Positions 1 through 11,812 of a stretch of DNA of 64,000 nt are shown in pieces (within the stretch, counting starts at the first letter, position 1; each line of letters opens with the position of its first letter). The position numbers and the translations under genes were made by a program. Origin of the DNA: Clitoria ternatea (lineage: Eukaryota; Streptophyta; Magnoliopsida; Fabales; Fabaceae); contig CM075670.1 in assembly GCA_037962975.1 (NCBI GenBank), forward strand, positions 80,603,501-80,667,500, read 5' to 3'. The notes under the pieces are model-generated. The model was not told where the DNA came from. It did not search any database and was given only the letters and a program-made list of their open reading frames with translations.

Positions 1-281
1 CTTATCTCTTGTTTAAAATTTGAATAATTTTATCTGGTTATTAAATTCCTTTTGATAGGGGGAGAGTTATAGATAAGAGATAATAGACAATAGATAAAAT
101 GAGATAAGACATTGGCTACTGAATGTGATTACTCTGATTTTTGAAATTGGTCATCTGCTATTTGAAAAAGAGATAATGTAGCAGAGTTGTTTTTGCAAAA
201 AGATAAAAGATAAGTCAATATTATTTAAACTAACAACCCTCAAGAGATGAACATAGTTGTCATCATCAAAAAGGGGGAGAA
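1..281 (+). mobile_element. 3' internal end of a Sirevirus-type Ty1-copia element
   Basis: This stretch has no convincing ORF. It carries purine-rich runs (AGGGGGAGAG near 57-66 and AAAAAGGGGGAGAA at 268-281) directly before an LTR that begins TGTGTTTGAA. A purine tract following CATCATC and repeated upstream is typical of the 3' noncoding end of Sireviruses. The coding part would lie left of the window. Orientation is plus because the polypurine tract precedes the LTR. I infer the lineage from this signature alone. Confidence 0.6.
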
Positions 282-410
282 TGTGTTTGAATACGTTAAC
301 AGGTCCAAAGATGTGCAAAGATTTTGATAATGACAAGCACTCTTGAAGAAACCGATGCAAAAACAAAGACATGAAATCAGAATTGAAGTAACAGCGAAGC
401 TAATCGATTA

Positions 411-805
411 GGCCATAGATGCTAATCGATTAGGAGCTTTCTGTTTTGGAAGAAATTGCATCAGGTATGAAAGCTAATCGATTAGGGAGCTGAACAATCG
501 ATTAGGTACTCACTGGAATTAAGGTAATCGATTATACACCAGAGACTAATCGATTACAACAATCAGAAATGGGACAAAATGCATCAGGTATGAAAGCGAA
601 TCGATTAAGGGAACCATATAATCGATTAGTGAGTCACTAGATTTAAGGTAATCGATTGCAAGACATGCTAATCGATTAGGATGCTGCGAAAACAAATTAA
701 ATGCATCAGGTACAGATGCTAATCGATTAGAGGAAATGAAATAATCGATTAGTGACTCTCTGACTTGAAGCTAATCGATTACAACGCGAGGGTGTAATCG
801 ATTAC
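411..805. repeat. Cluster of 14 AATCGATT palindromes inside the LTR
   Basis: By reading I count 14 copies of the 8-bp palindrome AATCGATT in about 400 bp, mostly extended to TAATCGATTA or GTAATCGATTA. They are separated by irregular 12-50 bp spacers, some of which repeat as words (ATGCATCAGGTA occurs three times). The same palindrome appears again three times at 60940-61010 in an unrelated LTR. It sits in U3 upstream of the TATA box, so a regulatory or protein-binding role is possible but not shown. Confidence 0.85.
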
Positions 806-923
806 GCTAGTGGAAAAACAGATTTAAGTGGGAAACCAGGTCATGTCTCCACCATTCTTCAAATTTCCACTAAGTGCAACGGCTATGATGAACTAGGGCA
901 CTCCTCAACAGCTATCTTGGCTC

Positions 924-930
924 TATAAAT
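924..930 (+). promoter_or_regulatory. TATA box of the Sirevirus-type LTR
   Basis: CTCTATAAATTGAAG at 921-935 is a good plant TATA box. It is about 120 bp downstream of the AATCGATT cluster and is followed by a CA-rich stretch suitable for initiation. Confidence 0.6.
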
Positions 931-1705
931 TGAAGAGGAAGACAAGCACAAAGACACAACAAAGTAGCAACAATTCATAGCTCTATTTTGTGCTTTGTAA
1001 GCCTATTTCTTGCATATTGTACTTTCACTTGTATATCCTCTCATCTTGAGAGATTAGAATTTGGGAGAGCTTTTCATTTGTATATCTGCTCTATTAAGAG
1101 AGTATATTGATTGTAAACACAAACTCCAAACACAAGATATTCACTCTAGGTTGAGTGGTTGTTCACTCTAGGTTGAGTGGTTACAAAGGTTGAGGATTCA
1201 ATCTTTGGGATATTGTGAGATTGAGAGATTGGGTGGGTTTCCCTTATACTTGTGAGGATTGGGTTCTTGAGTGTGGGACACTAGGAAGCCGCAATTGCTC
1301 AAAGTTGTATCTCTAGTCTATAATAGTGGAAAATCCTCTAAGTGGGTTGCTTAGAGGCGAGACGTACACCGGATTGGGTGGAACTCGTTATATCGGTTTG
1401 CAAGCTTCTCTTCCTTACTCTTTTACTTTCATTTACTGCATATTTGTTGATTGGTATTGATTGGTTGAGAAGAGCATACTTGAACTTGCTTAATTTGTTA
1501 TATCTCTAATATTGCACACCAAGTGTTTGGTAAATTGCTTCAGCAACATTTCTCATTATAGTGCATTGCTTGTTATCCTCCATTCTATTTCACTTGCATA
1601 ATCTCACAAACTTGGTTATAAAAATCAATTTCAAAGGTATTCCAATCAAAAGTTTTAAAACTCAATTCACCCCCCCTCTTGAGTATTGAGGCCACTTGAA
1701 CAACA

Positions 1706-2289
1706 TTAGTATCCAGAAAAAGTTCCTAAGGACTCGTTTAGTTTAAAGTTCATTAAATATGGAACATTTTATGATAGAGGTTTGATCCTAGTTAGAACTC
1801 TAAAATATCTATCCAAACCTTCTACCATTAGACAAAGTTAGAACTCTTTGTAATTGTTTTAAGAAAAATTAACAATTAAATCCTTAAAAGATTATAACCA
1901 TTCAAATGATAAAAAACCAACCAATTAAATCTTTTAGATCTATCCTAACCATAAAATATGATTTTGAAGATCAAAAATTGTCTATGTAAGTTATTTTATT
2001 TTTGTTAACTTTTATATGTGATCTCTTTGAATAGTTTTTTAATGGTGGATAGAACATACACTTTATGTTTTAATGGTTGATGGAACGACCTTATACTACC
2101 CACTTCAATACTCACTTTAACTTTGTGAGCATTGAAGATCACAACCCCTAAAGAGCATCTAGAGTGTTGAATTTGAGCATCTAGAATGGATGGACAAGAT
2201 TGATCCTGACAACTAGTCAAACCAATAACTCACAAATAGTCAATGCAAGTTTTGAATGCCAAAAAATGAATGACGTAAATTGAAATAGG
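1706..2289. other. AT-rich spacer, no gene seen
   Basis: The open frames here are short and have no recognisable protein features. I see no RNA gene or element ends. Confidence 0.6.
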
Positions 2290-2837
2290 AAAATGTTAAA
2301 TACATATAATTAATGTATATCCTGCATCTTGATAAAATATATCTACAAAGTAAACCTTCTCACCTTTTTCATGATTCTAGTTATTTTAAATTTTTCTCAT
2401 GCTCTAATAATTTAATTCAATACTTTGCATAAATATTTTATGTCGAGTGCTAAAATTTTACATCAACCTCACGACAACTGTAGAGTAACACTACCACTAT
2501 GTCAACACTTGAGCAAGTTTGTAATGAAAATCATTTCAATATCATCCACTTGTTCAAAATATTTCTTCCTTTTTTGATTTAAATTTTTATACCAATACCA
2601 TAAATAAGCTAGACCTCCTCTGAATTTTCTTGTGAACACGGGATATTCATTTGTTTTCTATTATTTTTATATTTATTTTATGGAGTCATCACATAGAGAT
2701 TAAATTCGTATTGGAGCTATTTGGGACACCATATTTACTCTTGTTATCCCAAGCTCATTTAGTAGCAAAACAAATGACTAAAATGACAGGACAAACATAT
2801 TATTTTTGAAAGTTTGAGGTCCTTTTAATCGGTAAAA

Positions 2838-2881
<44 letters not shown>

Positions 2882-4335
2882 GAAATCTAACTTAATTTGT
2901 TTTTAAACTTGCATGTAATGGTGTGTATTTTATAAGAAAACATATGATTTAGGCTAAATAGTTGATGAAAGAAAGAAGAAACCTTTCATTTATAAATATC
3001 ATTGCATGGGTCATGATTCCTAGGCATTTTATGAAGAAATATTGATCGGAATTGTTTAGTCCAATATTTTTATTTTTTAGGCTACCAAATGGAAAATATA
3101 TTTCTTCCTTAATTTTAATTTAGTTTTAACCTTTGAATTAAAGATCATGATTTGATTTTGACATTATAAAATCCATGAGTAACCGTTCCTAACTTTTTTG
3201 TTTCTCACTATCATGATTTCAATTATTATTTTTTATATCAATATTGCTTATTTTTTTATCGTTCATATTTATATTTTTTATATAAAGTAGTATGAATACA
3301 ATATCACATGTCATTTTGTTAAGATCCTCTTGAAAGTATGAAAATATGACATCATATACCATTCTTCTATTCCTCTATGCCTCCCTTCCTTCAACATTTT
3401 GTTTTTATTTATATTTCTAGACTTTCAAGAGGACCTTAGCAGAATGGTATGTGATGTTATATTATAATCCTTGATCCAATAGTTACTCTTGGATTTTATA
3501 ATGTCAACACTAAATCATGATTCTTAATCCAAAGGTTAAAACTAAATTAAAATTAGAATTAAAGTTAAAATTATAGAATAAATATTTTTCATTTGGTAGA
3601 CTAAAAAATAAAAATATTAGATTTGATAATTTCGACCAATATCTCTTCACAAAATAACTAAGAATCATTTGTGACTCATGCAATGCTATTTATAAATGAA
3701 AGAGAGTTTCTTCTTTTTTATCAACTATTTAACCCGAATTATTTTTTTTATATAAAATGCACACCATTACATGCAAGTTTAAAAATAAATTAAGGTAGAT
3801 TTTATTCATTTATATATTGATTAAAAAGACCCAAAATTTTCAAAGACAATATGTTCATCCAAGCCACCTCAACCATTTCTGGACAAATTTGGTAGAACAA
3901 GCAGTAGATATGGTGCTCCAAATAGCTTCATTACGAATTAGATCTTTATGTTATGACTTCATAAAAAAATAGAAAACAAATGAATAACTCATGTTTTTAT
4001 AAGAAAATTCGGAGAAAGCTCAGATTATTTATGGTATTGGTATAAAAATTAAAATCAGAAAAGTAAAAAATATCTTGAAGAAGTGGATGATATTAAAATG
4101 ATTTTTGTCACAAACTTACTCAAGTGTGACATGATAGTGGTGGTGTTCTGTAGTTGTCACGAGGTTCATACAAAATTTTAGAAACAAAAAACATGACGAC
4201 AATTTTATAATTAAAATTAAAAAAATAAAAAATGAAAACAAAAAATATTTTCTAATCCAAATGGCCTACTTTATAGATAAATTTTGTCAAGATATATAGG
4301 ATAATCATTATATACAATTAATATTATAATGTTAA
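2290..4335. repeat. Long imperfect inverted repeat (fold-back structure), about 2 kb
   Basis: The sequence from about 2290 to 3350 reads again as the reverse complement from about 4335 back to 3420, around a 70-bp centre. Matching landmarks are ATACCAATACCATAAAT (near 2591) against ATTTATGGTATTGGTAT (near 4028), TCATTTCAATATCATCCACT against AGTGGATGATATTAAAATGA, and AAGATCCTCTTGAAAG against CTTTCAAGAGGACCTTAG next to the centre. Arms are clearly diverged, by eye around four in five bases alike. No transposase is present. It could be a fold-back or MULE-like non-autonomous element, or an inverted duplication. A transcript would form a long hairpin. Confidence 0.8.
2838..2878. repeat. (TA)n microsatellite
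   Basis: A run of about 19 TA units lies within the left arm of the inverted repeat. The right arm lacks it, so it expanded after the arms formed. Similar AT microsatellites occur near 46039, 56247 and 60737. Confidence 0.95.
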
Positions 4336-6189
4336 TCACATATGGGTTGGTTAGCCCAACAGCAAGAGTACTCTTCTCAATCAAATTAGCTAAGGTTGAG
4401 GTAGGGCGGGTTGGGAACCTCCAGAAATCATACCATATTTTTAGGTTGTTGCAAGTTAATTAGTCCAGTTAACATTTCTTGTCATCAAGTTAATTCATCG
4501 AGTTAACAAGTTTTGTCATCACTACCAAACTTGTATCCTTCTTAGGAGAAAGTATTTGGTCTTGCACTACATTAATCATGGTTCCTACCAATTAGGATTG
4601 TACACAAGAAGCTTTGGTTCATTTTTTACGCCAAAAAAAATTATATCAAATCAAAAGTTATTAGTTAGATTAGATTGAATATACACATATACTTTCATAA
4701 AATACAAACCAAATCAATTTGATCTTATACCCATTTACTTTAGTTGTTTGGAAACCTGAATTTGATATTCAAACCGATAGTTAATTATTTAGACCGTGAA
4801 ACATATAACAAATTATGAGATTATTTAGAACAAATTTTGCTATCTTTGTGCTTAGTCATATATGCTTAACATAACTAAATCATATTTCAAAAATAGTATT
4901 TGGCTAACAAGCTATTTGAAAATAATATTTTGAACTATGAACCGGTTAGAGGATCGTTCTGGTCAATTCTTTAAAACTATTAGTTTAATTACGATTGGAT
5001 TCCGGTTTGATCACGGTTTATTTGAACTGGTGTCTTTACCAGTTCAATGACCAGTCCGGTTCTAAAAACATTAGAAAATAAGCATTTAACTAAATTGAGT
5101 TTTATGAAGTTACTGACAATATCTATATTAAGGCACGTTGCCAGCTACTGGCTACTCATTTTAGTCGAGGGCCAACCTAAGCAGCTCAGAAACCTGGGCA
5201 CATGCGTCTTGCTGAAGTGGTGATCGATACACAATGAAAAATGAACCGGCAAAGTATTAAATTTTGTTGCACTAAACTAACACAACATACTCAAAAAGAA
5301 AAAAAAAATGACATCCGCATATTCTCGTAACCAAATGTGTCACCAAATATCACTAGATCACTGCCTTATTTTTTATAATTTTTGAAAAAAAAATTAGGAG
5401 AGTTGAATTTCACGGGTTTATCAGAGGTAAGATGTATCTAAAGACTTAATGAACTTGTCAATTAACAAGGTTTTTTGTTTGTATAGATAGGATTTGAATA
5501 TGAAATCTTAATAATTCATAATTAATTAGATTAACATTTATTAACACTAAGTCATTGCATTTGGAAAGGTGTTCACATACGTAAATACGTATAAAAATTT
5601 GGATTAAAAATTGAGTTTCAAATAAGTAAGAATTGAATTTTATTTATATGGATGTAAGTGTGAATGAACATGCAGATTTTGTCAATTAGTAGGGCAATTG
5701 CAAACGTTTTTTGAACTTTAAAATGTTTTTAATATGAATGACTAAGAAATGATATCCAAATAAAGGGGAACACATATTAATTTGAATATTTAATTACCTT
5801 ACATTAAAGTTTAAAATATTGACTTTTATGCTTACAATTGAGAGTTAATGTAACTCCCATTTTTGGAAAGGGCTAGCTAATGAATCTCATCCTGTCCTAC
5901 AAGTTTCATTTGGCCTAGTTCGCTTTTGGCTGTACTAAGCCTATACTTAGTTCAACCTAGTTATGCCTTGCTTGGCCCTTGCTTCGCTCAATTTGATCAC
6001 GAATCTAGTGCTAAGATCAGTTCTTCTAGCGTAACATTTTTTATTTCTAATCTTGATATCGACATTAGAAATGTGAGATTCAAGATCAAACTTATATATG
6101 TAATTAGACACATATGTAAAGACTTAAAGCAAATCAATGAATTTAGATACTTAGTAAATGCTGTAGGAAATCTTGTTAAGATTTTTTGA
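4336..6189. other. AT-rich intergenic DNA; possible decayed LTR at the right
   Basis: No credible gene. Near 4930-5070 there is a patch of 'ACCGGTT/GGTTTGA' words of the kind found in plant MITE-like repeats, but I could not define ends. The last few hundred bases may be the LTR of the decayed gypsy element whose PBS-like site starts at 6191. An 87-codon open frame at 5926-6189 has no recognisable features. Confidence 0.5.
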
Positions 6190-6715
6190 ACATTTGGTGC
6201 GCTCAGTGGAGAAGCTAGGCAAAACTTTTCCCATCCCTTTTTCCTATAATGAGCCATGGTGAGAACTAGGAACACTATTGCAAATGGGCTACATGACAGC
6301 AATGCCAGCATCCATCAGGGGGATCGAGATGAGCAAATCTGCCAATTATGAGAAATTATGGATTGCCTAGAGAAAAAGAATTGATAATTGCATCAGTGGG
6401 TGGAACAAGAGGATAACCCTGACTGCATGCAAGGTGACCAACATTGCTTGAAGCCTATAGTTAGTCAATTGTCATTATCTCTCACTCATTTACTTAGATT
6501 GTGATGGGAGTTCCTCTACTAAATAGTTTCAAACCCCTACTAATAGAAGGGTACGATGGGAACATGAACCCCGAGGAACACCTCACGATGAACAATAATC
6601 ATATGTTACTTATGGTGTGTTAGATGCTCTTATATGTAGGGAATTTCTAACCACTCTATGAAAGAAAATACTTATATGGTTTAGAAATCAATCTGTGAGT
6701 TCTATATGAAGTTGT

Positions 6716-7165
6716 TGTTGTGGAACTGAAATATTATTCCACCCATCTCCAATTGTAGTGTGTAAATAATTGTACTAAAAATTGCACTTACTAATTCCCA
6801 GGAAAGACTGGAGGGGTCACAAACGGTCCCACTTAATACACAATCTCCTTAGACAGAAGTTTCTATGCAATTAATAGCACAATAACTCACAACAGCTACT
6901 AAAAATAAAGCTATTAAATAACCAATAAAGAACACCAGAATTTAACGAGGTTCGGCTAATTTTGCCTACGTCCTCGGACACCACTCAATTAATATTTCAC
7001 TCTAGAAATATTACAAAAGGGAGAGAAAGAATACACAAAAGCCCTTATAACTAATTAGGCTCTTGGTGGGATGTATTAAAACTAAAGGAGATGGTTTCCT
7101 TATATAAGCTAGGAAGGCCCCCCCTCCCTTCTAAAATTTCAATGTGGGACTTCCCACACATAACA
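6716..7165 (-). repeat. 3' LTR of the copia element
   Basis: 450 bp; begins TGTTGTGG and ends CATAACA on the plus strand. It carries a 5-bp insertion (CTCCC) relative to its partner at 11363-11807. Next to it at about 7166-7185 the minus strand reads AAGGTGGAGATT, the polypurine tract. Confidence 0.95.
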
Positions 7166-7246
7166 AATCTCCACCTTGGGAAGTTTCCAAATTTTGCATC
7201 ATCAAGATCTTCTCTCAAACAATAGTGGTGTCTTCATTGTTGATCT

Positions 7247-10200
7247 TCAACTTCTAACAATATTGATCAAGTCCAAGCAATGTTGGAACTTGATCGCTGT
7301 CACCACCTTTGTCAACATATCTGCAGGATTCTCTGCTGTCGGAATCTTCTGAAGTAGAACTCCACCTTCTTCCAGAATTTCCCATATAAAGTGATGACGA
7401 ACATCAATGTGCTTCGTCCTTGCATGATAAACTTGGTTCTTTGCTAAATGAATGACACTCTGACTATAACAATGTATCTCCATCTGCTTTTGCCCAATTC
7501 CAAGTTCATCAAGTAGACCTTGAAGCCAAATTGCTTCCTTAACAGCCTCTGTAACTGCCAAATACTCTGCCTCTGTGGTAGACAAAGCCACTGTTGGCTG
7601 TAAGGTAGACTTCCAACTTACTGGTGCTTTAGCAAGAGTGAAGACATAACCAGTAGTTGATTGACGCTTATCTAAATCACTTGCATAGTCAGAATCACAG
7701 TATCCAACTACACATTTGCCATCTTGCTGGGTCTTCTCAAACACTAATCCAACGTCTATAGTGTTCAGAATATACCGCAGAATCCATTTTACAGCTTGCC
7801 AATGCTCCTTGCCAGGATCATGCATATATCTGCTGACAACTCCAACTGCTTGTGAAATGTCTGGTCTTGTGCACACCATAGCATACATTAAACTGCCCAC
7901 AGCATTAGCATAAGGTACTTTTTCCATGTATTCCCGTTCTGTATCAGTCTTCGGAGACAATGATAAACTGAGCTTGAAATGAGGAGCAAGTGGGGTACTA
8001 ACTGGTTTTGATTTCTCATTAACCCCAAAGCGCTTCAATACCTTTTTCAGATATTCTTTTTGTGTCAAACAAAGCCTCTCCAATTTCCTATCTCTGCTTA
8101 TCTCCATGCCAAGAATCTTCTTAGCTTCTCCTAGATCCTTCATTTCAAATTCCTTCTTCATTTGAGCTTTTAAGTGCTTAATCTCCTTATGACTTCTGGA
8201 TGCTATCAACATATCATCAACATACAGAAGGAGATAAATGTAGGATCCATCTTGTAATTTACGTAAATATACACATTGATCATACTGACTTGTGTGTATT
8301 TCTGCTCCATCATAAACTTATCAAATCGTCTGTACCACTACCTTGGAGATTTCTTCAAACCATACAATGATTTTTCAAGTCTGCAAACCATATTCTTTTT
8401 TCCAGCAACTTTAAACCCCTCAGGTTGGGTCATATAGATTTCCTCCTCCAAGTCTCCATGTAAAAATGCAGTTTTTACATCTAATTGAGCAAGTTCCAGA
8501 TCCATTTGTGCTACCAAAGCAAGCAATATTCGGACAGATGAGTGCTTTACAACTGGGGAAAATACTTCATTATAATCAACTCCTTCTGTTTGAGCATAGC
8601 CTTTAGCCACCAATCTTGCTTTGTAGCGAACATCACTTTGCCCAGGAAATCCATCTTTCTTTGCATACACCCATTTGCATCCAATTGCCTTCTTTCCCTT
8701 TGGAAGATTGACTAGTCTCCATGTTTGATTCTTATGAAGGGATTGCATTTCATCATTCATTGCAATTTTCCACTTATCTTCTTCTGAACTTTGGACTGCT
8801 TCATGATAAGTGCCAGGAATATCTTTAATTGCAATTGGAGATGCATAAGCCACTGTATTTGTATAACGCAGAGGAACTTTACTACTCCTTTTTCCTTTAT
8901 GTTTTGCAATTGGCTCTATCAATGATGAGAGTTACTGGGGAGGTTCTTGAGTTGTAACCTCTTCTTCACTAGACTCCTCTACTACCATAGGAGTATTTTC
9001 ATCTGTCTCTGTATTTATAGCTGGGATAACAATTTCTCTATCAAACTCCACCTGCTTTAGAGTTTCCTCTATCGGCTTCACATTGTTCAACATGGTAGAC
9101 TCATCAAAAGTAACATCCCTGCTATGAATTATCTTCTTTGTTTCCAAGCACCAGAGACAATATCCTTTCACTCCAGATGTGATCCCCATAAATAGAGCCT
9201 TTTTAGCTCTTGGATCTAACTTGGATTCCTTAACATGGTAGAAAATAGTAGATCCAAACACATGCAAGGAATCATAATCTTTAGCAGGTTTCCCACACCA
9301 CTTTTCAAATGGCGCCAGGCCATTAATTCCAGTTGATGGAAAACGATTCACCAGATGGCGTGCATACGTCAAAGCTGCAGCCCAAAATTGTTTGCCCAAA
9401 CCAGCATTGGACAGCATCCATCGAACTTTCTCCAACAGTGTCCGACTCCATTCTGCTGCGGTGTTTCCTTGACTGTGAAGTGTCGAACAATACCTTCATC
9501 ATCACAGACCTTCTGGAAAGGATCATTCTTTTATTCTCCGCCATTATCTGTGCAAAGTCGTTTGATTTTCCTGCCTGTTTGAGTTTCAATCATCTTTTTC
9601 CAAGTAAGAAAAATTTTCAACACTTCATCTTTAGTCTTCATAGTATACACCCACACCTTCCGAGAGAAATCATCCACAAAAGTAACAAAGTAATGTTTTC
9701 CTCCCAAAGAAGCCGTTTTGGAAAGCCCCCATACATCAGAGTGAACATAATCCAAAATCCCTTGTGTATTATGGATTACAGTCCCAAATCTCACTCTTGT
9801 CTGTTTCCCCTTGACACAGTGCTCACAAAAGTCTAATTTGCAAGCACGTACTCCTTTCAATAATCCTTGCTTTGAAAGTAAGCTCAAGGATTTTTCTCCA
9901 GCATGCCCCAAACGTCTATGCCATAATCTGGTAGCTTCCATCTCACTGTCCTCACTAGAAGCTGTTACAGCAATCCCAGTAATTGTACTACCATGATAGT
10001 AATACAAATTATTGTTCTTTCGAATTCCTTTCATCACCACCAATGCACCAGAGGAGACCTTCATTACTCCTTCTCTTGCAATAACTGTGAAACCCTTTGA
10101 TTCAAGAGTTCCCACAGAAATGAGATTTTTTGTCAAGCTCGGTACATACCGAACATCAGTTAAAGTTCTAACTGATCCATCATGGTTCTTCAAGCGTATT

Positions 10201-10430
10201 GAACCAATCCCAGTGGTGGCACATGGTTCATTATTTGCCGTATAAACATCTCTGCCTTCTAGTTCTTTAAAATCAACAAACCAATCCCGATTGGGACACA
10301 TATGATGGCTACAAGCAGAATCTAATAGCCATGCACTAGAAGGATTATCAGACAGCGCAATAACTAGTGAGAAGTCTGAATCTTCATCACATTCTATAAC
10401 ATTTGAATTAGAGATAGCTTCCCCTTTTCT
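7247..10430 (-). pseudogene. Copia Pol: protease, integrase, RT, RNase H, broken
   Basis: In minus-strand order: protease with 'WLLDSACSHHM' (about 10330); integrase with the HHCC zinc motif ('HRRLGHAG' to 'CEHCVKGK', about 9915-9800) and catalytic core ('SDVWG', 'TDNGGE'); RT ('WKLV'-type N-terminal part at 8750, active site YVDDML near 8215); and RNase H ending with 'ENPADMLTK' near 7290. Breaks are TAA at 9531-9533, a deletion with frame shift near 9445 that removes residues after 'QQNGV', TAA at 8932-8934, TAG at 8338-8340 and a frame shift near 8285. The copy cannot make active Pol. Confidence 0.9.
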
Positions 10431-11251
10431 GACTTACTTTTGTTTTTTAACTTCGAGCAATCTTTCTTCCAATGTCCCTTCTCTCGACAAAATGCACATT
10501 CATCTTTTGCTATCTTGGACCGTGACTTAGATCTCCCCTTCTTCCCTCTGGTTTGGGATTGTGTTCTTCCCCTAACAACCAGAGCTTCTGTTGTTTCATG
10601 TATACTGCTTCTCCTGTCCTTCCTTTTTAGTTCATAACTATATAAAGCAGCATAAACTTCACTTAGGGAGACAACAACTTTCCCATGGAGTAGAGTAGTT
10701 TCAAGAAACTCAAACTCCTCAGGAAGAGATCCCAACAGCATCAGGGCCAAATCTTCGTCTTTGAATGTCTCATCCATATTCACCAAATCAGACACAAGCT
10801 GATTAAAACAGGTGATATGATCATTTAAAGTGGTACCAGCAGTATATGTGAATCGGAATAATTTTTTCTTCATATACAGCTTATTCTGACTGCTTTTCTT
10901 CAAGAATTTCTCCTCCAGTTCCTTCCACAATTTATTTACAGAAGTCTCCTTGCAAAACGCATACTTCTGCTCTCTTGAAAGGCACGACCGGATAGTACCA
11001 CATGCTAATCGATTGGTCGTCTTCCATTCTTTCTCATCAACTTCTTTTGGTTTCTTCTCTTCAATAGCAATATCTAGCCCTTGTTGAAAAAGGGCATCCA
11101 ACACCTCACATTGCCACGTGCCAAAATGGCCAGTACCGTCAAAAATTTCAACGGACAATTTTGTGTTCCCCACTCTCATCAAGATAGATGAGGAAGGCTC
11201 TACTTTTGATGTGGATGATCCCTCTCCATTGGTTTTCTTTTGCTCACTCAT
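10394..11251 (-). CDS. Copia Gag
   Basis: 285 codons from ATG at 11251. Gag coats the element RNA in cytoplasmic virus-like particles. The central part matches the plant copia Gag family (UBN2 type): 'FDGTGHFGTW' early, then 'LWKELEEKF' and 'LMLLGSLPEEFEFLETTL'. A CCHC zinc knuckle 'CAFCREKGHWKKDC' lies near residue 250. The frame should run on into protease, but a 1-nt shift around 10425 makes it stop early (after 'LSLIQML'). The protease frame is open just behind the break. Intact as an ORF, but the polyprotein is broken. Confidence 0.85.
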   Translation of the reverse strand: MSEQKKTNGEGSSTSKVEPSSSILMRVGNTKLSVEIFDGTGHFGTWQCEVLDALFQQGLDIAIEEKKPKEVDEKEWKTTNRLACGTIRSCLSREQKYAFCKETSVNKLWKELEEKFLKKSSQNKLYMKKKLFRFTYTAGTTLNDHITCFNQLVSDLVNMDETFKDEDLALMLLGSLPEEFEFLETTLLHGKVVVSLSEVYAALYSYELKRKDRRSSIHETTEALVVRGRTQSQTRGKKGRSKSRSKIAKDECAFCREKGHWKKDCSKLKNKSKSEKGKLSLIQML

Positions 11252-11340
11252 TTTGGTAATTAATAGCTATCAATATGCGGAACGCCTGGAGCCTAATGGA
11301 ATCTTTTTTGATGTGACAGATCAGTCTATACTGCAATCAC

Positions 11341-11362
11341 ACCAATTGGCTCTGATACCAAT
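11341..11362 (-). other. Primer-binding site, initiator-Met tRNA type
   Basis: Directly inside the 5' LTR the minus strand reads ATTGGTATCAGAGCCAATTG. TGGTATCAGAGC is the classic plant Ty1-copia site complementary to the 3' end of initiator tRNA-Met. Confidence 0.9.
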
Positions 11363-11807
11363 TGTTGTGGAACTGAAATATTATTCCACCCATCTCCAAT
11401 TGTAGTGCGTAAATAATTGTACTAAAAATTACACTTACTAATTCCCAGGAAAGACTGGAGGGGTCATAAACGGTCCCACTTAATACCCAATCTCCTTAGA
11501 CAGAATTTTCTATGCAATTAATAGCATAATAACTCACAACAGCTACTAAAAATAAAGCTATTAAATAACCAATAAAGAACACCAAAATTTAACGAGGTTC
11601 GGCTAATTTTGCCTACGTCCTCGGACACCACTCAATTAATATTTCACTCTAGAAATATTACAAAAAGGAGAGAAAGAATACACAAAAGCCCTTATAATTA
11701 ATTAGGCTCTTGGTGGGATGTATTAAAACTAAAGGAGGGGGTTTCCTTATATAAGCTAGGAAGGCCCCCCTTCTAAAATTTCAATGTGGGACTTCCCACA
11801 CATAACA
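11363..11807 (-). repeat. 5' LTR of the copia element
   Basis: 445 bp, near-identical to 6716-7165. On the minus strand a TATATAAGG box is present (around 11746-11754), placed as a promoter for the element transcript. Confidence 0.95.
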
Positions 11808-11812
11808 GTTGT

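Larger units (their letters stand above)
282..1705 (+). mobile_element. LTR of Sirevirus-type Ty1-copia element (3' LTR)
   Basis: The LTR starts with TG right after the purine tract at 268-281 and appears to end in CA at 1704-1705 (ACTTGAACAACA). A TATA box (TATAAAT, 924-930) lies in the middle, as expected of U3/R, and a 'CACCCCCCC' stretch near 1668 lies close to the end, as in Sirevirus LTRs. The left third (411-805) is packed with AATCGATT palindromes. The text after 1705 (TTAGTATCCAG) resembles a primer-binding site but should be flank if this is the 3' LTR. No TSD can be tested because the 5' end is outside the window. Confidence 0.6.
6716..11807 (-). mobile_element. Ty1-copia retrotransposon, complete structure with both LTRs
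   Basis: Two LTRs (6716-7165 and 11363-11807) begin TG and end CA and are flanked by the same 5-bp target duplication GTTGT (6711-6715 and 11808-11812). Element orientation is minus: the primer-binding site lies inside the right LTR and the polypurine tract inside the left one. The LTRs differ by about 11 substitutions plus one 5-bp indel in 445 bp, so the insertion is fairly young. The gag-pol reading resembles the Tnt1/Tork group (inferred from motif style). It inserted into the gag of an older gypsy element. Confidence 0.95.

Noticed and set aside
1706..1720. Primer-binding site after the LTR at 282-1705
   Set aside because: TTAGTATCCAG only loosely matches TTGGTATCAGAGC, and the purine tract before 282 shows this is the 3' LTR, so no PBS is expected.
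5926..6311. 87- and 104-codon overlapping frames
   Set aside because: They cover a decayed gypsy LTR/PBS region on opposite strands and show no protein features.
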